A model generated the notes under the pieces. It was not told where the DNA came from and ran no database searches. It saw nothing but the letters and a program-made list of their open reading frames with translations. The position numbers and the translations under genes are program-made. Positions 1 through 8,957 of a stretch of 64,000 nucleotides of DNA are shown one piece after another. This DNA is from Peterkaempfera bronchialis (GTDB taxonomy: Bacteria > Actinomycetota > Actinomycetes > Streptomycetales > Streptomycetaceae). Location: contig NZ_CP031264.1 in assembly GCF_003258605.2 (NCBI RefSeq), forward strand, positions 2,728,001-2,792,000. Direction: 5' to 3'. How positions within the stretch are numbered: the stretch's first letter is position 1; each line of letters starts with the position of its first letter.

Positions 1-512
1 CCCAGTACCACACCGGTGGTCGCCATCCCGTCGCCCTGCTCCCCCGAGCTCCGGATCTGCGTCTTGGCGATATGGCCGAGGATCGCGGCCGGCACCGAGG
101 CGATACCGAACGGCATGAAGCCCAGAAGGCTCAGCACCAGCGAGGCCACCGCCATGGAGTTGGTCGGCGGCACCGCTCGGGGCGGCGGGGGCATGAAGGC
201 CACCGGGGGCCCAAAGGTCTGCGGGGGCATGAAGGACGGCGGCACCTGCTGCACCGTCGGCTGCACCATCGGACCGCTGGGCAGATCCCGCACCAGCCCC
301 GCGAGCTCGCCATAGGTCAGCGCCCGGTACGCCGCCTCGACCCGCTGGCCGTACTCGTCCGGCGTCAGCCGGCCCTCCGCGTACGCCGCCTTGAGCACAT
401 CCACCGTGCGATCCCGGTCCGTGTGCGCAGCGCGCATCGCCGCCTGCGACGTCTGCGCGGGCTGCCAGGGCTCCCACGGCTGGGGCGCCCCCCGCCACGG
501 CTGTACGGCCAT
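1..512 (-). CDS. DUF1707-DUF4190 membrane protein, C-terminus cut by window edge
   Basis: Translating the minus strand from ATG at 512 gives an open frame that runs off the window start. The start has GGAGGTGGCGG directly upstream. After a Pro/Trp/Gln-rich opening of about 25 residues comes a DUF1707-like segment (AAHTDRDRTVDVLKAAY, then EGRLTPDEYGQRVEAAYRAL), a short helical domain common at the N-terminus of actinobacterial membrane proteins. A Pro-rich linker follows, and then a DUF4190-like membrane start (LVLSLLGFMPFGIASVPAAI). These proteins are anchored in the cytoplasmic membrane and have no known biochemical role. It diverges from the ABC transporter genes at 707. Confidence 0.8.
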   Translation of the reverse strand, partial: MAVQPWRGAPQPWEPWQPAQTSQAAMRAAHTDRDRTVDVLKAAYAEGRLTPDEYGQRVEAAYRALTYGELAGLVRDLPSGPMVQPTVQQVPPSFMPPQTFGPPVAFMPPPPRAVPPTNSMAVASLVLSLLGFMPFGIASVPAAILGHIAKTQIRSSGEQGDGMATTGVVL

Positions 513-706
513 CCGCCACCTCCCGAGCTGTGCACCGCGTCCCTCTCCATAGTGGAGGACGAACCACGGCCGCGAGTAGTTGCCCGGGAGTTCCGTGGAC
601 GACCTGTGACACGCGGCGTGCCGATCGGCGAGGATGAGCCGGATGTTCCGCATACCGGTCGGGCACTGTGTCCGGGCCGGACGCGTATTCGGGGAGGACG
701 CACGAC

Positions 707-1492
707 GTGACCACGCCACCGCCGGCAGCCGTGGAGATACAGGACCTCTGGAAGCGCTTCGGCCAGCAGATCGCCGTCGCCGGACTCACCCTGAGGCTGC
801 CGTCCGGCAGCTTCATCGGCCTGGTCGGGCCGAACGGCGCCGGCAAGACCACCACGCTCTCCATGGTCACCGGGCTGCTCCGGCCCGACCACGGCCGCAT
901 CCTGGTGCACGGCACGGACGTCTGGCAGGACCCGGTCGAGGTGAAGGCCAGGATCGGGGTGCTGCCCGAGGGGCTGCGGATGTTCGAGCGGCTGAGCGGG
1001 CGGGAGCTGCTCCAGTACAACGGCCGGCTGCGGGGCATGCCCGGCGCCGAGGTGGACCGGCGGGCCGACGAGCTGCTGCGGGTCCTCGACCTGGCCGGCG
1101 CCGGGGCCAAGCTGGTCGCCGACTACTCCACCGGTATGCGCAAGAAGATCGGGCTGGCCGCGGCGCTGCTGCACAACCCCGATGTGCTCTTCCTCGACGA
1201 GCCCTTCGAGGGCGTGGACCCGGTCTCCGCGCAGACCATCCGGGGCGTACTGAAGCGGTATGCCGAGACCGGCAGCACCGTGGTCTTCTCCAGCCATGTG
1301 ATGGAGCTGGTGGAGCAGCTCTGCGACTGGGTGGCGGTGATGAACGCCGGGCAGGTCGTCGCCCAGGGGCCGCTGGACACCGTGCGCGGCGACCGCAGTC
1401 TGCACCAGGCGTTCCTGGAGCTGGTCGGGGTGCGGGACGATGCCGCCGCCAGCCTGGACTGGCTCGGCGCCCACCCCGGGGGTGCCCAGTGA
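707..1492 (+). CDS. ABC transporter ATP-binding protein
   Basis: This is a 261-residue cytoplasmic ATPase that would energise the permease encoded immediately downstream. Walker A GPNGAGKTT lies at about residues 41-49, the signature region reads YSTGMRKKIGLAAAL (a CcmA/NatA-type variant of LSGGQ), Walker B is LFLDEPFEG at about residue 160, and the switch His is in FSSHVMEL. GTG at 707 was chosen because GGGGAGGACG sits 6-7 nt upstream; an upstream GTG at 668 would add a non-homologous extension. Its stop overlaps the permease start (GTGA), so the pair is translationally coupled. The substrate cannot be told; this subclass often serves drug, peptide or lantibiotic exporters. Confidence 0.93.
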   Translation: MTTPPPAAVEIQDLWKRFGQQIAVAGLTLRLPSGSFIGLVGPNGAGKTTTLSMVTGLLRPDHGRILVHGTDVWQDPVEVKARIGVLPEGLRMFERLSGRELLQYNGRLRGMPGAEVDRRADELLRVLDLAGAGAKLVADYSTGMRKKIGLAAALLHNPDVLFLDEPFEGVDPVSAQTIRGVLKRYAETGSTVVFSSHVMELVEQLCDWVAVMNAGQVVAQGPLDTVRGDRSLHQAFLELVGVRDDAAASLDWLGAHPGGAQ

Positions 1493-3159
1493 CCAGCCCG
1501 ACCGCCACCGCCGACCGGGACGTGGTGCGGGCCCTGGTCTCCCTCAAGCTGCGGCTGCTGCGCAATGGACTGCGGCGCAGCGGCGGGCGGGCCGCGGTCT
1601 ATGCCATCGGCTCCCTGGTGGGCCTGGCGATGGCCGCCGGGCTGGCGGTGGCCCTGGGGGCGCTGCACGGCCACCGGGGGGCGGCCGACGCGGCGGTGGT
1701 GCTCGCCGCCGGGCTGACCGTGGCCTGGGCCGCGCTGCCGCTCTTCCTCTTCTCCTCGGACGAGAGCGCCGACCCGACCCGGCTCACCATGCTGCCGCTG
1801 CGGCCCGCGCCGCTGCTGCGCGGCATGCTGCTGGCGGCGCTGGTGGGCCCCGGCCCGCTGGTCAGCCTGGTGCTGCTGTCCGGGGCGGGGGTGGCCGCGA
1901 CGTCCGGTGCGGGGGCCTCCGGTGCCTCCGGTGCGTCTGGCAGTGCGGCGGCGGCCGTGGTGGCGGTGGTGGCGGTGCCGCTGGCGGCGCTGACCCTGGT
2001 GGTGCTCTGCCGGGCGGTTGCGGCGGGCAACGCCCGGCTGCTCTCCAGTCGGCGCGGCCGGGACTTCGCGATCCTCGGCGGGCTGCTCTTCGCCTTTCTG
2101 ATCCAGGGTGCCAATCTGCTGGTGCAGAGCACCTTCGGCTCCGTCGGGCCCGACGGCGGCATCGACCTGTCGGGGCTGGCCCCGGCGGCGGCCGTGCTCC
2201 GCTGGATCCCGCCGGTGAGCGCGGTGGGGGCGGTGCACTCCACGGCCGACGGGGCGTACGCGGTGGCGGCGGTGCAGCTGCTGGCTGCGGCCGGGCTGCT
2301 GGCGGTGCTGCTGCGGTGGTGGCTGACGTCCCTGGTCCGGCTGATGGTGACCGCCGACTCCTCCACCCTCGCCGCCGCGCCCAGCGCGGAGCGGCGCTCC
2401 GGGAAGGGCCCGGGGCGGCTGGCCCGGCTGCTGCCGGAGGGCCGGGTCGGGGCCGTGGTGCAGCGGCAGCTGCGGTACGTCTGGCGGGAGCCCCGGGCCA
2501 AGGTGGCGGTCTTCTCCGGGGTCGGCATGACCCTGGTGGTCTGTGTGCTCTCCGCCGTGCAGGGGTGGGCCAGCGTCTATGTGGTGCTGGTCGGCGGCCT
2601 GCTGCTGGGGTGGCAGACGCTCAATCTGTTCGGTATGGACGGCTCGGCGTTCTGGATGGTCGCGACCACCGTCGGTACGCGGTCCGATGCGCGGGCCGAG
2701 CTGCGCGGCCGGAGCCTGGCGGTGGCCGGGTACGCGGTGCCGTTCACGGCGCTGCTGGGGCTGGCGGCGGCTGCGGCCGGCGGAGGCTGGGCCGACCTGC
2801 CGGAGGCCGTGGGGCTGTCCTGGGGTGTGCTGGGCACCGGGATCGGTGTCGGGCTGGTGCTGAGTGTGCTGGTGCCGTATGCGATGCCGGCGGACGGCAG
2901 CCCGATGCAGAATGCGGCGCCCGGCCAGTCGGCGCTGGTGATGGGGAACATGCTGGGGTCGATGGTGGGCGTGCTGGCGCTCTGCGTCCCGCTCGGCGTG
3001 CTGGCGCTGGTGCTGCATCTGGCGGACGGGCCGACCTGGGTGATGCTCGCCGTGGGGCCGCTCTACGGCCTCGGCATGGCCGTGCTCGGTATCCGTTTCG
3101 CCGCGCGGCGCATGGTGGACCGGCTGCCGGAGATCCTGGTCTCGGTGATCGAGCGCTGA
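1489..3159 (+). CDS. ABC-2-type transporter permease
   Basis: The protein has 556 residues and many hydrophobic segments (for example around residues 40-60, 70-90, 115-135 and 350-400, and a final set near the C-terminus). It is the membrane partner of the ATPase it overlaps by four bases. GTG at 1489 is used because it lies in the GTGA overlap. An Ala/Gly/Ser-rich stretch (residues about 135-160, repeated GAS steps) is a low-complexity loop between membrane segments. A cytoplasmic region around residues 290-330 is charged. No substrate-specific motif was seen, and family assignment rests on topology plus context. Confidence 0.85.
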   Translation: MTSPTATADRDVVRALVSLKLRLLRNGLRRSGGRAAVYAIGSLVGLAMAAGLAVALGALHGHRGAADAAVVLAAGLTVAWAALPLFLFSSDESADPTRLTMLPLRPAPLLRGMLLAALVGPGPLVSLVLLSGAGVAATSGAGASGASGASGSAAAAVVAVVAVPLAALTLVVLCRAVAAGNARLLSSRRGRDFAILGGLLFAFLIQGANLLVQSTFGSVGPDGGIDLSGLAPAAAVLRWIPPVSAVGAVHSTADGAYAVAAVQLLAAAGLLAVLLRWWLTSLVRLMVTADSSTLAAAPSAERRSGKGPGRLARLLPEGRVGAVVQRQLRYVWREPRAKVAVFSGVGMTLVVCVLSAVQGWASVYVVLVGGLLLGWQTLNLFGMDGSAFWMVATTVGTRSDARAELRGRSLAVAGYAVPFTALLGLAAAAAGGGWADLPEAVGLSWGVLGTGIGVGLVLSVLVPYAMPADGSPMQNAAPGQSALVMGNMLGSMVGVLALCVPLGVLALVLHLADGPTWVMLAVGPLYGLGMAVLGIRFAARRMVDRLPEILVSVIER

Positions 3160-3180
3160 GCGCCCGGCGCGCCACGCAGG

Positions 3181-3831
3181 TCAGCGCACGCCGTTGAGAT
3201 GGGCCAGCACGGCCTGGACGCGGCGGTTGGCGTCATCGGTGGGGGCCAGCTCCAGCTTGGCGAAGATATTGGCGATGTGCTTGGCCACGGCGCCGTCGCT
3301 GACCGTCAGCCGGGCGGCGATGGCCGAGTTGGAGCACCCCTCCGCCATCAGCTCCAGCACCTCACGCTCACGGGGGGTGAGGCGGCCCAGCGGCTCGGAG
3401 CGCACCCCGCGCTGGAGCAGCTTGGCGATGACGTCCGGGTCCATGGCGGTGCCGCCCGCCGCCACCCGGCGGACCGCGTCGATGAACTGCTCGGCGTTGA
3501 AGACCCGGTCCTTGAGCAGGTAGCCCACCCCGCCCGAGCCGTCCGCCAGCAGCTCCCGCGCATAGAGCTGCTGGACGTGCTGGGAGAGCACCAGCACCGG
3601 CAGCCCGGGGATCTCCCGGCGGGCCGCCAGCGCCGCCTGGAGGCCCTCGTCGGTGAGGGTGGGGGGCAGCCGGACGTCCACCACGGCGACGTCCGGCCGC
3701 TGCTCCAGCAGCGCCTTCAGCAGGTCGGGGCCGCTCTCCACGGCGGCGGCGATGGTGAAGCCATGGGCTTCCAGCAGCCGGATCAGACCTTCCCGAAGGA
3801 GATAGAGGTCCTCGGCGAGGACGACACGCAC
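3181..3831 (-). CDS. LuxR/NarL-family response regulator
   Basis: This 216-residue DNA-binding regulator has an N-terminal receiver with acidic pocket E7/D8, probable phosphoacceptor Asp52 in VAVVDVRLP, and a conserved Lys in GYLLKDRVF. The C-terminal LuxR helix-turn-helix opens LTPREREVLELMAEG and ends VAKHIANIFAKL. The GTG start at 3831 (RVVLAED) lies inside the 3' end of the kinase gene, a 49-nt overlap that argues for coupled translation and a cognate pair. It converges with the ABC permease gene at 3159, whose products are a possible but unproven target. No target promoter is identifiable from the window. Confidence 0.93.
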   Translation of the reverse strand: MRVVLAEDLYLLREGLIRLLEAHGFTIAAAVESGPDLLKALLEQRPDVAVVDVRLPPTLTDEGLQAALAARREIPGLPVLVLSQHVQQLYARELLADGSGGVGYLLKDRVFNAEQFIDAVRRVAAGGTAMDPDVIAKLLQRGVRSEPLGRLTPREREVLELMAEGCSNSAIAARLTVSDGAVAKHIANIFAKLELAPTDDANRRVQAVLAHLNGVR

Positions 3832-5192
3832 GGCAGCTCCATGGTCACGGTGGTCGGTCCGCCCGGAACACTGCTGAGGGCGAGGACACCGTCGAAGGTA
3901 CCCAGTCGGCGCTCGATGCCGCGCAGCCCGCTGCCGCGCGCGGGGTCGGCGCCGCCGCAGCCGTCGTCGGTGACGGTGATCCGCAGCATTCCGGCCCGGT
4001 GCAGGATGTCCACCCAGACCTGCTCGGCGGCGGAGTGCTTGGCGGCGTTGGCCAGCAGTTCGCAGACGGAGAAGTAGGCGGCGGCCTCCACCGGCGCCGG
4101 CGGCCGGTCGGGCAGGTCCACGCAGACCTCCACGGGCAGCGGGCTGTCCAGCGCCAGCGCCCGTACGGCGTCGCCGAGACCGCGCTCGGCCAGCACCGGC
4201 GGGTGGATGCCGCGCACCAGGTCGCGCAGTTCCTGGAGCGCCTTGTGGGATGACTGCCGGGCCTCGGCCAGCAGGGCGCGGGCGGCGGGCGCGTCGGTCT
4301 CCATCAGGTGCTCGATGGTGCCCAGGGTCATCCCGATGGCCACCAGCCGGGCCTGCGCGCCGTCGTGCAGGTCCCGCTCGATCCGGCGCAGCTCGGCCGC
4401 CTGGTTGCCGACGGCGTCGGCGCGGGTGGTGGTGAGGTGCTGCACCCGCTCGGCGAGCCGCGCCCTGGAGGCGCCGTTCCCGGGGTCCAGGACCCGCCGC
4501 ATGCACCGGGTGTGGGAGCGCAGCGCGTACGGGGCCAGCACCAGGCCGGCGGCGGCTGCGCTCAGGCTCAGTACGAGGGCCTGCATGTCCCCGGGGACGC
4601 CGAACGGATAGCCGACGACCAGCTTTTGGGCGGAGAGTACGGCGTTTCCCGCCCCGACGACGAAGAGGGCGACGACGGGCCCGACCGTCACGGCGGCGGC
4701 AGCCGGGTTGACCAGCAGCCACAGCTGGTCGCGCCAGGTCTCCGGGTCGCGGACGGCCCAGTTGGCATAGCGGGAGACCTCGGCCGTGGAGCGGCGGCGG
4801 CGGTAGTCGTAGCCGGTCCACCAGTGGCCCCGGTCGCTCTGCTCCAGGGCGGGGAGCGGGCGGTAGCGCTTGGCGATGCGGACGCCGGACCACTCTGCGG
4901 CCTGCCGCCGGGACCAGGCGGCGTTCAGCCGTCCCAGGCCGAAGGCGGCCACCGCCAGGGCGCAGCAGCCCGCCGCCAGGAAGGGCAGCGTGACCGGCTG
5001 CTTGACATAGCCCGTGGCCACCAGTCCCAGCACCGCGAAGGAGCCGAAGAGCAGCGCCGCCGGCGCCACCCAGGCCCGTACGCCGAGCAGAGTGCCGCGC
5101 CACAGGGCGGTCAGCCGCTCCAGCAGCCAGCCCCGGATCCGTTCCAACTCGGCCCACGACCGTCCCGTGGTCATCGGCTCTCCGACGCTCAT
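3783..5192 (-). CDS. NarL-type sensor histidine kinase
   Basis: The kinase has 469 residues. The N-terminal half carries several membrane segments (hydrophobic runs near residues 30-85 and 150-215). It is followed by a HisKA_3 dimerisation domain with the phosphoacceptor in ERDLHDGAQARL (His276). The HATPase_c domain shows the N-box ELLANAAKHSAA and the G-boxes DDGCGG and GSGLRGIERRL. ATG at 5192 is preceded by a GAGGAG ribosome site; a second ATG at 5174 is also possible. It phosphorylates the overlapping NarL-type regulator downstream. No extracytoplasmic sensory domain is obvious, so the signal may be sensed within the membrane. Confidence 0.92.
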   Translation of the reverse strand: MSVGEPMTTGRSWAELERIRGWLLERLTALWRGTLLGVRAWVAPAALLFGSFAVLGLVATGYVKQPVTLPFLAAGCCALAVAAFGLGRLNAAWSRRQAAEWSGVRIAKRYRPLPALEQSDRGHWWTGYDYRRRRSTAEVSRYANWAVRDPETWRDQLWLLVNPAAAAVTVGPVVALFVVGAGNAVLSAQKLVVGYPFGVPGDMQALVLSLSAAAAGLVLAPYALRSHTRCMRRVLDPGNGASRARLAERVQHLTTTRADAVGNQAAELRRIERDLHDGAQARLVAIGMTLGTIEHLMETDAPAARALLAEARQSSHKALQELRDLVRGIHPPVLAERGLGDAVRALALDSPLPVEVCVDLPDRPPAPVEAAAYFSVCELLANAAKHSAAEQVWVDILHRAGMLRITVTDDGCGGADPARGSGLRGIERRLGTFDGVLALSSVPGGPTTVTMELPCVSSSPRTSISFGKV

Positions 5193-5331
5193 GCACCGCT
5201 CCTCGACCGCACCATCCCGACCGTGCCAGTCTTTCCCACCCGTGCCGTCCGGGTCACTGGCCCTGAGGCCCGTCTCCGGGGGTGGTGCTAGGTCCACCTT
5301 CGGGGGCGCGGGCTTCCCCTAGGCTTCTCCC

Positions 5332-7692
5332 ATGCACAGCTCCACCGCGCTCAGGGACTGGCTCGCCACCCGGACCCCCGACCAGTTGGCGGAGCTGCTC
5401 CGGCAGCGCGACCTGCCCGCCGCCGCGTCCGGCGCCCGGGAGGTCGGCTCGCTCGGCGGGCTCGCCGAGCATCTGCTGGGCGACCGGTCCGCCGCCCGGG
5501 CGCTGGGCCTGCTCGACCTGGCCGAGTTGCAGGTGGTCACCTCGGTGGCGCAGCTGGCGGACCAGCGGTACGGGCCGCTGCCCGAGCCCGCGCCGGGGGT
5601 CGATCCGGCGGACCGCGCGGTCGGCCGTGCGGAGCTGCTGGACGCGCTGGCCGGTCAGGACGCCGACCGTCGGCGGGCCGCGGAGGGCTGCCTGGAACGG
5701 CTGGCCGAGCGGGCGCTGATCCTGCCCCCGCACGGGTCGCGGCTGGCGGTGCCGCTGGTGCTGCACCGCCGCTCCGCCCGGCTGCGGGGGCTGGGACGGC
5801 CCGTCGACCAGCTGCTCACCGATGCCTTCAACGCCGCCGAGATCCACCGCATCGCGGCCGGGCTTGAGCTGCCGGCCGCCCGTTCCCGGGATGCGGCGCA
5901 GCGCGCGGTCGTGGAGCTGCTGGCCGATCCCGCCCGGGTGCGGGCCCTGGTGGCGGACGCGCCGCAGGACGCCCGGGACCTGCTGGCGGCGCTGGTGCCG
6001 GGGCCGCCGCTGCTGGCCACGCACTGCTTCACCGCGCAGTACGGCTACTACACGGCGGGGCGCACCAAGTACCTGTTCCGGGCGGCCGGTTCCGGGGACC
6101 CGGGGACGGACTGGCTGGCGGAGCGCGGAATGCTGGTGCCGGTCGGCACCGAGGTCGCGGAGCTGCCCCGGGAGGTGGGCACGGCGCTGCGCCCGGAGGG
6201 CGACCGGCCGGTGTTCACCCCCGCTCCGCCGCCCCTGGAAGGGTCGGTGGAGCTGCCTCGCGGCGCGGTGGGCGAGGCCGAGGCGGCGGCTGCTGCTGCG
6301 GTCTCGCGGGCCGAGCTGCTGCTGCGGGCGGTGGCCGCCCGGCCGCCGGCGCTGCGCAAGGCCGGGGGCGTCGCGGTCCGGGACATCGGGCGGCTGGTCA
6401 AGGCCACCGGGCTGCCGGAGGTGCACGTCCGGTTCTGGCTCGACCTGGCGGCCAACGCTGACCTGGTCGCACCGCTGCCCGACGAGGTGCCCGCGCCGCG
6501 CGGGCGGAGCCGCCGACCGGCGCCGCAGCCGGCGGCCCGGCTGGTGCCCACCGAGCGGTACGACGGCTGGCTGGCCGGTACGCCCGCCGACCGGCTGCTC
6601 CCGCTGCTGGCCACCTGGGCGGTGACGCCGGAGGTGTTCACCTACTGGCCGGACGAGGACGAGACGCCGGTCGCGCTGGTCGCCGCGCAGGACCCGGGCG
6701 CGGTCCCCCTGCGGGGAGCGCTGCTGGAGGCCCTGGCCGACCTGCCGCCGGGCCGGGGCATCGGGCCCGGCCCGGTCTCGTCGGCGTCGCTGCTGGAGGC
6801 CGCCTCCTGGCACCGTCCGCTGGAGGTCGTCCCCGGCGAGGAGGCCGCCTCGCGGGCGCTGGCCACGCTCGCCGAGGCCGAGCTGCTGGGTGTGGTCGCC
6901 CATGGGGCGCTCACTCCGGTCGGGCACGCCCTGCGTGCGCTGCTGCGCTCCGGCGCCTGGCGCTACTTCCCGGCCGTTCCCGGCGCCGGACCCCGGCTGC
7001 ACTCCCATCCGGCGGTCGCCGCCGCGGTGCGGCAGCTGTCGGACGCCCTCGCCGAGCTGCTGCCGCCGCCCAGGACCACGGCCCGCTTCCAGGCCGACCT
7101 GACGGCGGTGGTCACCGGCGCTCCCGCGCCCGAGCTGACCGAACTGCTCTCCTGCTGCGCGGTCCGCGAGTCCGAGGGCCATGCCGTGGTCTGGCGGATC
7201 ACCGCCTCCTCGGTACGCCGGGCGCTGGACAGCGGCCTGGACGCGGCCGACCTGCTTCAGCGGCTCAGCGAGGCGTCCGCCGACGGGCTGCCGCTGCCGC
7301 AGCCGCTGGAGTACCTGGTCAAGGACACGGCCAGGACCCACGGCCGGATGCGGGTGGTCCGCTCGGCCTGCTGCATCCGCTCGGACGACGAGGCCCTGGT
7401 CCTGGAACTCTCCAGGGCCCGCGCGCTGGCCAGGCTGGACCTGCGCCGGATCGCCCCGACCGTCCTGGTCAGCACCGCCGACCCGGACACCGCCCTGGCC
7501 GCCCTGCGCGCCGCCGGGTACGCGCCGGTCCTGGAAGCCGCCTCCGGCACCACCGTCGTGGAACGCGCCGCCGCCGAGCGCGCCCCGTCCGCCATGCCCC
7601 CGCTCAGCCACGCCGAACACCCCGCCGGACCCGGCCCCCGCACGGCCGCCGCCCTGGCCGCCAGGCTGCTGGGCTCCGCCCAGGGGCGGTGA
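5332..7692 (+). CDS. XPB/Ssl2-like helicase-associated domain protein
   Basis: This 786-residue protein opens with a helical module (STALRDWLATRTPDQLAELL) and ends with a region resembling the XPB/Ssl2-like N-terminal domain (Helicase_C_3), including LEYLVKDTARTHGRMRV at about residue 660. No Walker A or DEAH ATPase motif is visible, so it is not itself an active helicase. It is a common actinobacterial protein and may bind DNA or regulate a helicase. A basic Pro/Ala linker near residue 390 may join a winged-helix-like segment. It is monocistronic, starting at ATG 5332. Confidence 0.8.
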   Translation: MHSSTALRDWLATRTPDQLAELLRQRDLPAAASGAREVGSLGGLAEHLLGDRSAARALGLLDLAELQVVTSVAQLADQRYGPLPEPAPGVDPADRAVGRAELLDALAGQDADRRRAAEGCLERLAERALILPPHGSRLAVPLVLHRRSARLRGLGRPVDQLLTDAFNAAEIHRIAAGLELPAARSRDAAQRAVVELLADPARVRALVADAPQDARDLLAALVPGPPLLATHCFTAQYGYYTAGRTKYLFRAAGSGDPGTDWLAERGMLVPVGTEVAELPREVGTALRPEGDRPVFTPAPPPLEGSVELPRGAVGEAEAAAAAAVSRAELLLRAVAARPPALRKAGGVAVRDIGRLVKATGLPEVHVRFWLDLAANADLVAPLPDEVPAPRGRSRRPAPQPAARLVPTERYDGWLAGTPADRLLPLLATWAVTPEVFTYWPDEDETPVALVAAQDPGAVPLRGALLEALADLPPGRGIGPGPVSSASLLEAASWHRPLEVVPGEEAASRALATLAEAELLGVVAHGALTPVGHALRALLRSGAWRYFPAVPGAGPRLHSHPAVAAAVRQLSDALAELLPPPRTTARFQADLTAVVTGAPAPELTELLSCCAVRESEGHAVVWRITASSVRRALDSGLDAADLLQRLSEASADGLPLPQPLEYLVKDTARTHGRMRVVRSACCIRSDDEALVLELSRARALARLDLRRIAPTVLVSTADPDTALAALRAAGYAPVLEAASGTTVVERAAAERAPSAMPPLSHAEHPAGPGPRTAAALAARLLGSAQGR

Positions 7693-7693
7693 C

Positions 7694-7988
7694 TCAGCGG
7701 TCCCAGCGGGCGAACGCCCCGTTCAGGGCGTGGAGCATGCGGGTGGCGACCCGGGCGGTGCACGTGCTGCCGTCCACCAGCGCGTGGTCCGGTCCAGCAG
7801 TCCCTTGTCTTCAGCCATGATCGACGGCGCTGCTGAACAGCTCGGTCCGCCGGGTCGGACAGAGGCGGACGGCCTCGGCTGCGATCTCCGGCTTGGAGCG
7901 CTTCCCCGGCCTCGCCCGCTCGCTGGGCGGCTTGTCGACGGTACGGCGTGACACCACGCGATACCAGGCGTCTCCCGTGCCCGTCGGG
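7694..7988 (-). pseudogene. Degenerate coding remnants next to the tail island
   Basis: Two minus-strand fragments are visible. The first ends at 7811 and contains KPEIAAEAVRLCPTRRTELF. The second begins at ATG 7818, overlapping the first stop, and reads MAEDKGLLD before losing frame. In the other frame an open stretch (RVATRMLHALNGAFARWDR) ends at 7694. This looks like one or two short genes broken by a frameshift. Nothing identifies the family. A lost integrase or regulator of the neighbouring island is only a guess. Confidence 0.3.
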
Positions 7989-8477
7989 TCAGTCCGACGC
8001 GCGTGAAGCCTTTCCCGCCGCGTCCGCGTCGGCGTCCGCCTCCGCGCCCAGGGCCACCTCCTCGTCGCGGGGCAGGAACTGCCCCACCACCCTGACGAAC
8101 ATGTCGCGCCGCTCGGCGGGCACCGCGAGCACCTCCGCCAGCTCCTCCAGCGTCGGGGGCCGGTCCACGTCGACCTCCGGGGCCGGTCCGGCTTCGGGCA
8201 GCCCGATCGGAAGCGGAAGCTCCTCGGCGGTGAGCCGGCCCGAGCGGATGAGCATGTCGCGGACCGGCACCCCAAGAACCCGTGCGAGGCGTCGGGTGGT
8301 CTCCAGGTCGGGCATGCTCTGCCGCTGCAACAGGCGGGTGACGGCGGCGCGGTGCACACCGGCCTCGTCCGCGATCCGGGACTTGCCTCCCCCGCGCGGG
8401 TTGTCGATGTCATATCCGCGCCGACGCATCAGGTCTTCGACCCAGGCCGCGAAGGCGTCCAGTTCATGAGCGGTCAT
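7989..8477 (-). CDS. XRE-like helix-turn-helix regulator of the tail island
   Basis: This 162-residue protein has an N-terminal helix-turn-helix (ADEAGVHRAAVTRLLQRQSM, about residues 36-55) followed by ARVLGVPVRDMLIRSG, as in lambda-repressor/XRE-fold proteins. A C-terminal helical segment (PTLEELAEVLAVP) leads to a short acidic Ala/Asp tail. ATG at 8477 has GGAGGG upstream. It is transcribed divergently from the WhiB gene and the tail genes, the usual place for a phage-type repressor. It probably binds the inverted motifs in the intergenic region 8478-8675 and sets when the island is expressed, which is inference. Confidence 0.8.
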   Translation of the reverse strand: MTAHELDAFAAWVEDLMRRRGYDIDNPRGGGKSRIADEAGVHRAAVTRLLQRQSMPDLETTRRLARVLGVPVRDMLIRSGRLTAEELPLPIGLPEAGPAPEVDVDRPPTLEELAEVLAVPAERRDMFVRVVGQFLPRDEEVALGAEADADADAAGKASRASD

Positions 8478-8517
8478 GGCTGCCGGCTCCCTCCATAGGA
8501 GGGCAAGGATAGCGCGC

Positions 8518-8553
8518 TTGCGCGCACAGAATTATGTGCTAACGAGCACGCAA
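8518..8553. promoter_or_regulatory. Inverted-repeat operator candidate between repressor and tail genes
   Basis: The segment starts TTGCG and ends CGCAA, and contains the perfect inverted repeat GTGCT-AACG-AGCAC at 8536-8549. It lies between the divergent HTH regulator and the WhiB gene. The half-motif TTGCGC...GCAC recurs at 8606 and 9961, ahead of island genes, which suggests a shared regulator site. Confidence 0.45.
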
Positions 8554-8605
8554 CGGGAAGATGGCGCAAAGGTGCGACAAAGAAGCAGGATCTACCTTCA
8601 CTGGT

Positions 8606-8620
8606 TGCGCACGCGCACGC
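8606..8620 (+). promoter_or_regulatory. TTGCGC-type motif, copy upstream of the WhiB-like gene
   Basis: TTGCGCACGCGCACG lies 56 nt before the WhiB-like start and differs at one base from the copy at 9961. It may be an operator or an extended -35 element of the promoter for the first island transcript. Confidence 0.4.
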
Positions 8621-8675
8621 ACCATGGGAACGTGTGTGCCCGCACGATCTGCACCCGCCGCCCCCGGAGATCCCC

Positions 8676-8957
8676 ATGCCCGCCTCCGCCGCACCCCTGC
8701 CGGACGACGCCGGCTTCTTCAGCTGGCAGGCCACCGCCGCCTGCGCAGGGCTCCCGCCGCACGTCGTGTTCGCCAGACGCCCCCAGGACGCCGCCCCCGC
8801 GCTGCGCGCCTGCGCCGCCTGCCTCGTCCAGCGCGAGTGCGAAGAGGTCGTCGCTCCGGCCGACACCTGGTTCGACGGCGTCAGCTCCGGTCGGCTGTGG
8901 CGCAACGGCCGACCTGTCGCCACCCTCTCCGACCTGCACAGGAGCCCACGTGACTGA
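8676..8957 (+). CDS. WhiB-like iron-sulfur protein, variant
   Basis: The protein has 93 residues. The cysteine pattern (one Cys in ACAGLPPH, then CAACLVQREC) gives four cysteines spaced as in Wbl proteins, which hold a [4Fe-4S] cluster and act as transcription cofactors. The usual turn motif GVWGG is replaced by GVSSGRLW, and there is no strongly basic C-terminal DNA-binding tail. ATG at 8676 has GGAG eight bases upstream; an earlier GTG at 8634 is less likely. It overlaps the next gene by 8 nt. Wbl proteins are also found in actinophages. Here it probably controls the island, but this is inferred from position. Confidence 0.8.
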   Translation: MPASAAPLPDDAGFFSWQATAACAGLPPHVVFARRPQDAAPALRACAACLVQRECEEVVAPADTWFDGVSSGRLWRNGRPVATLSDLHRSPRD

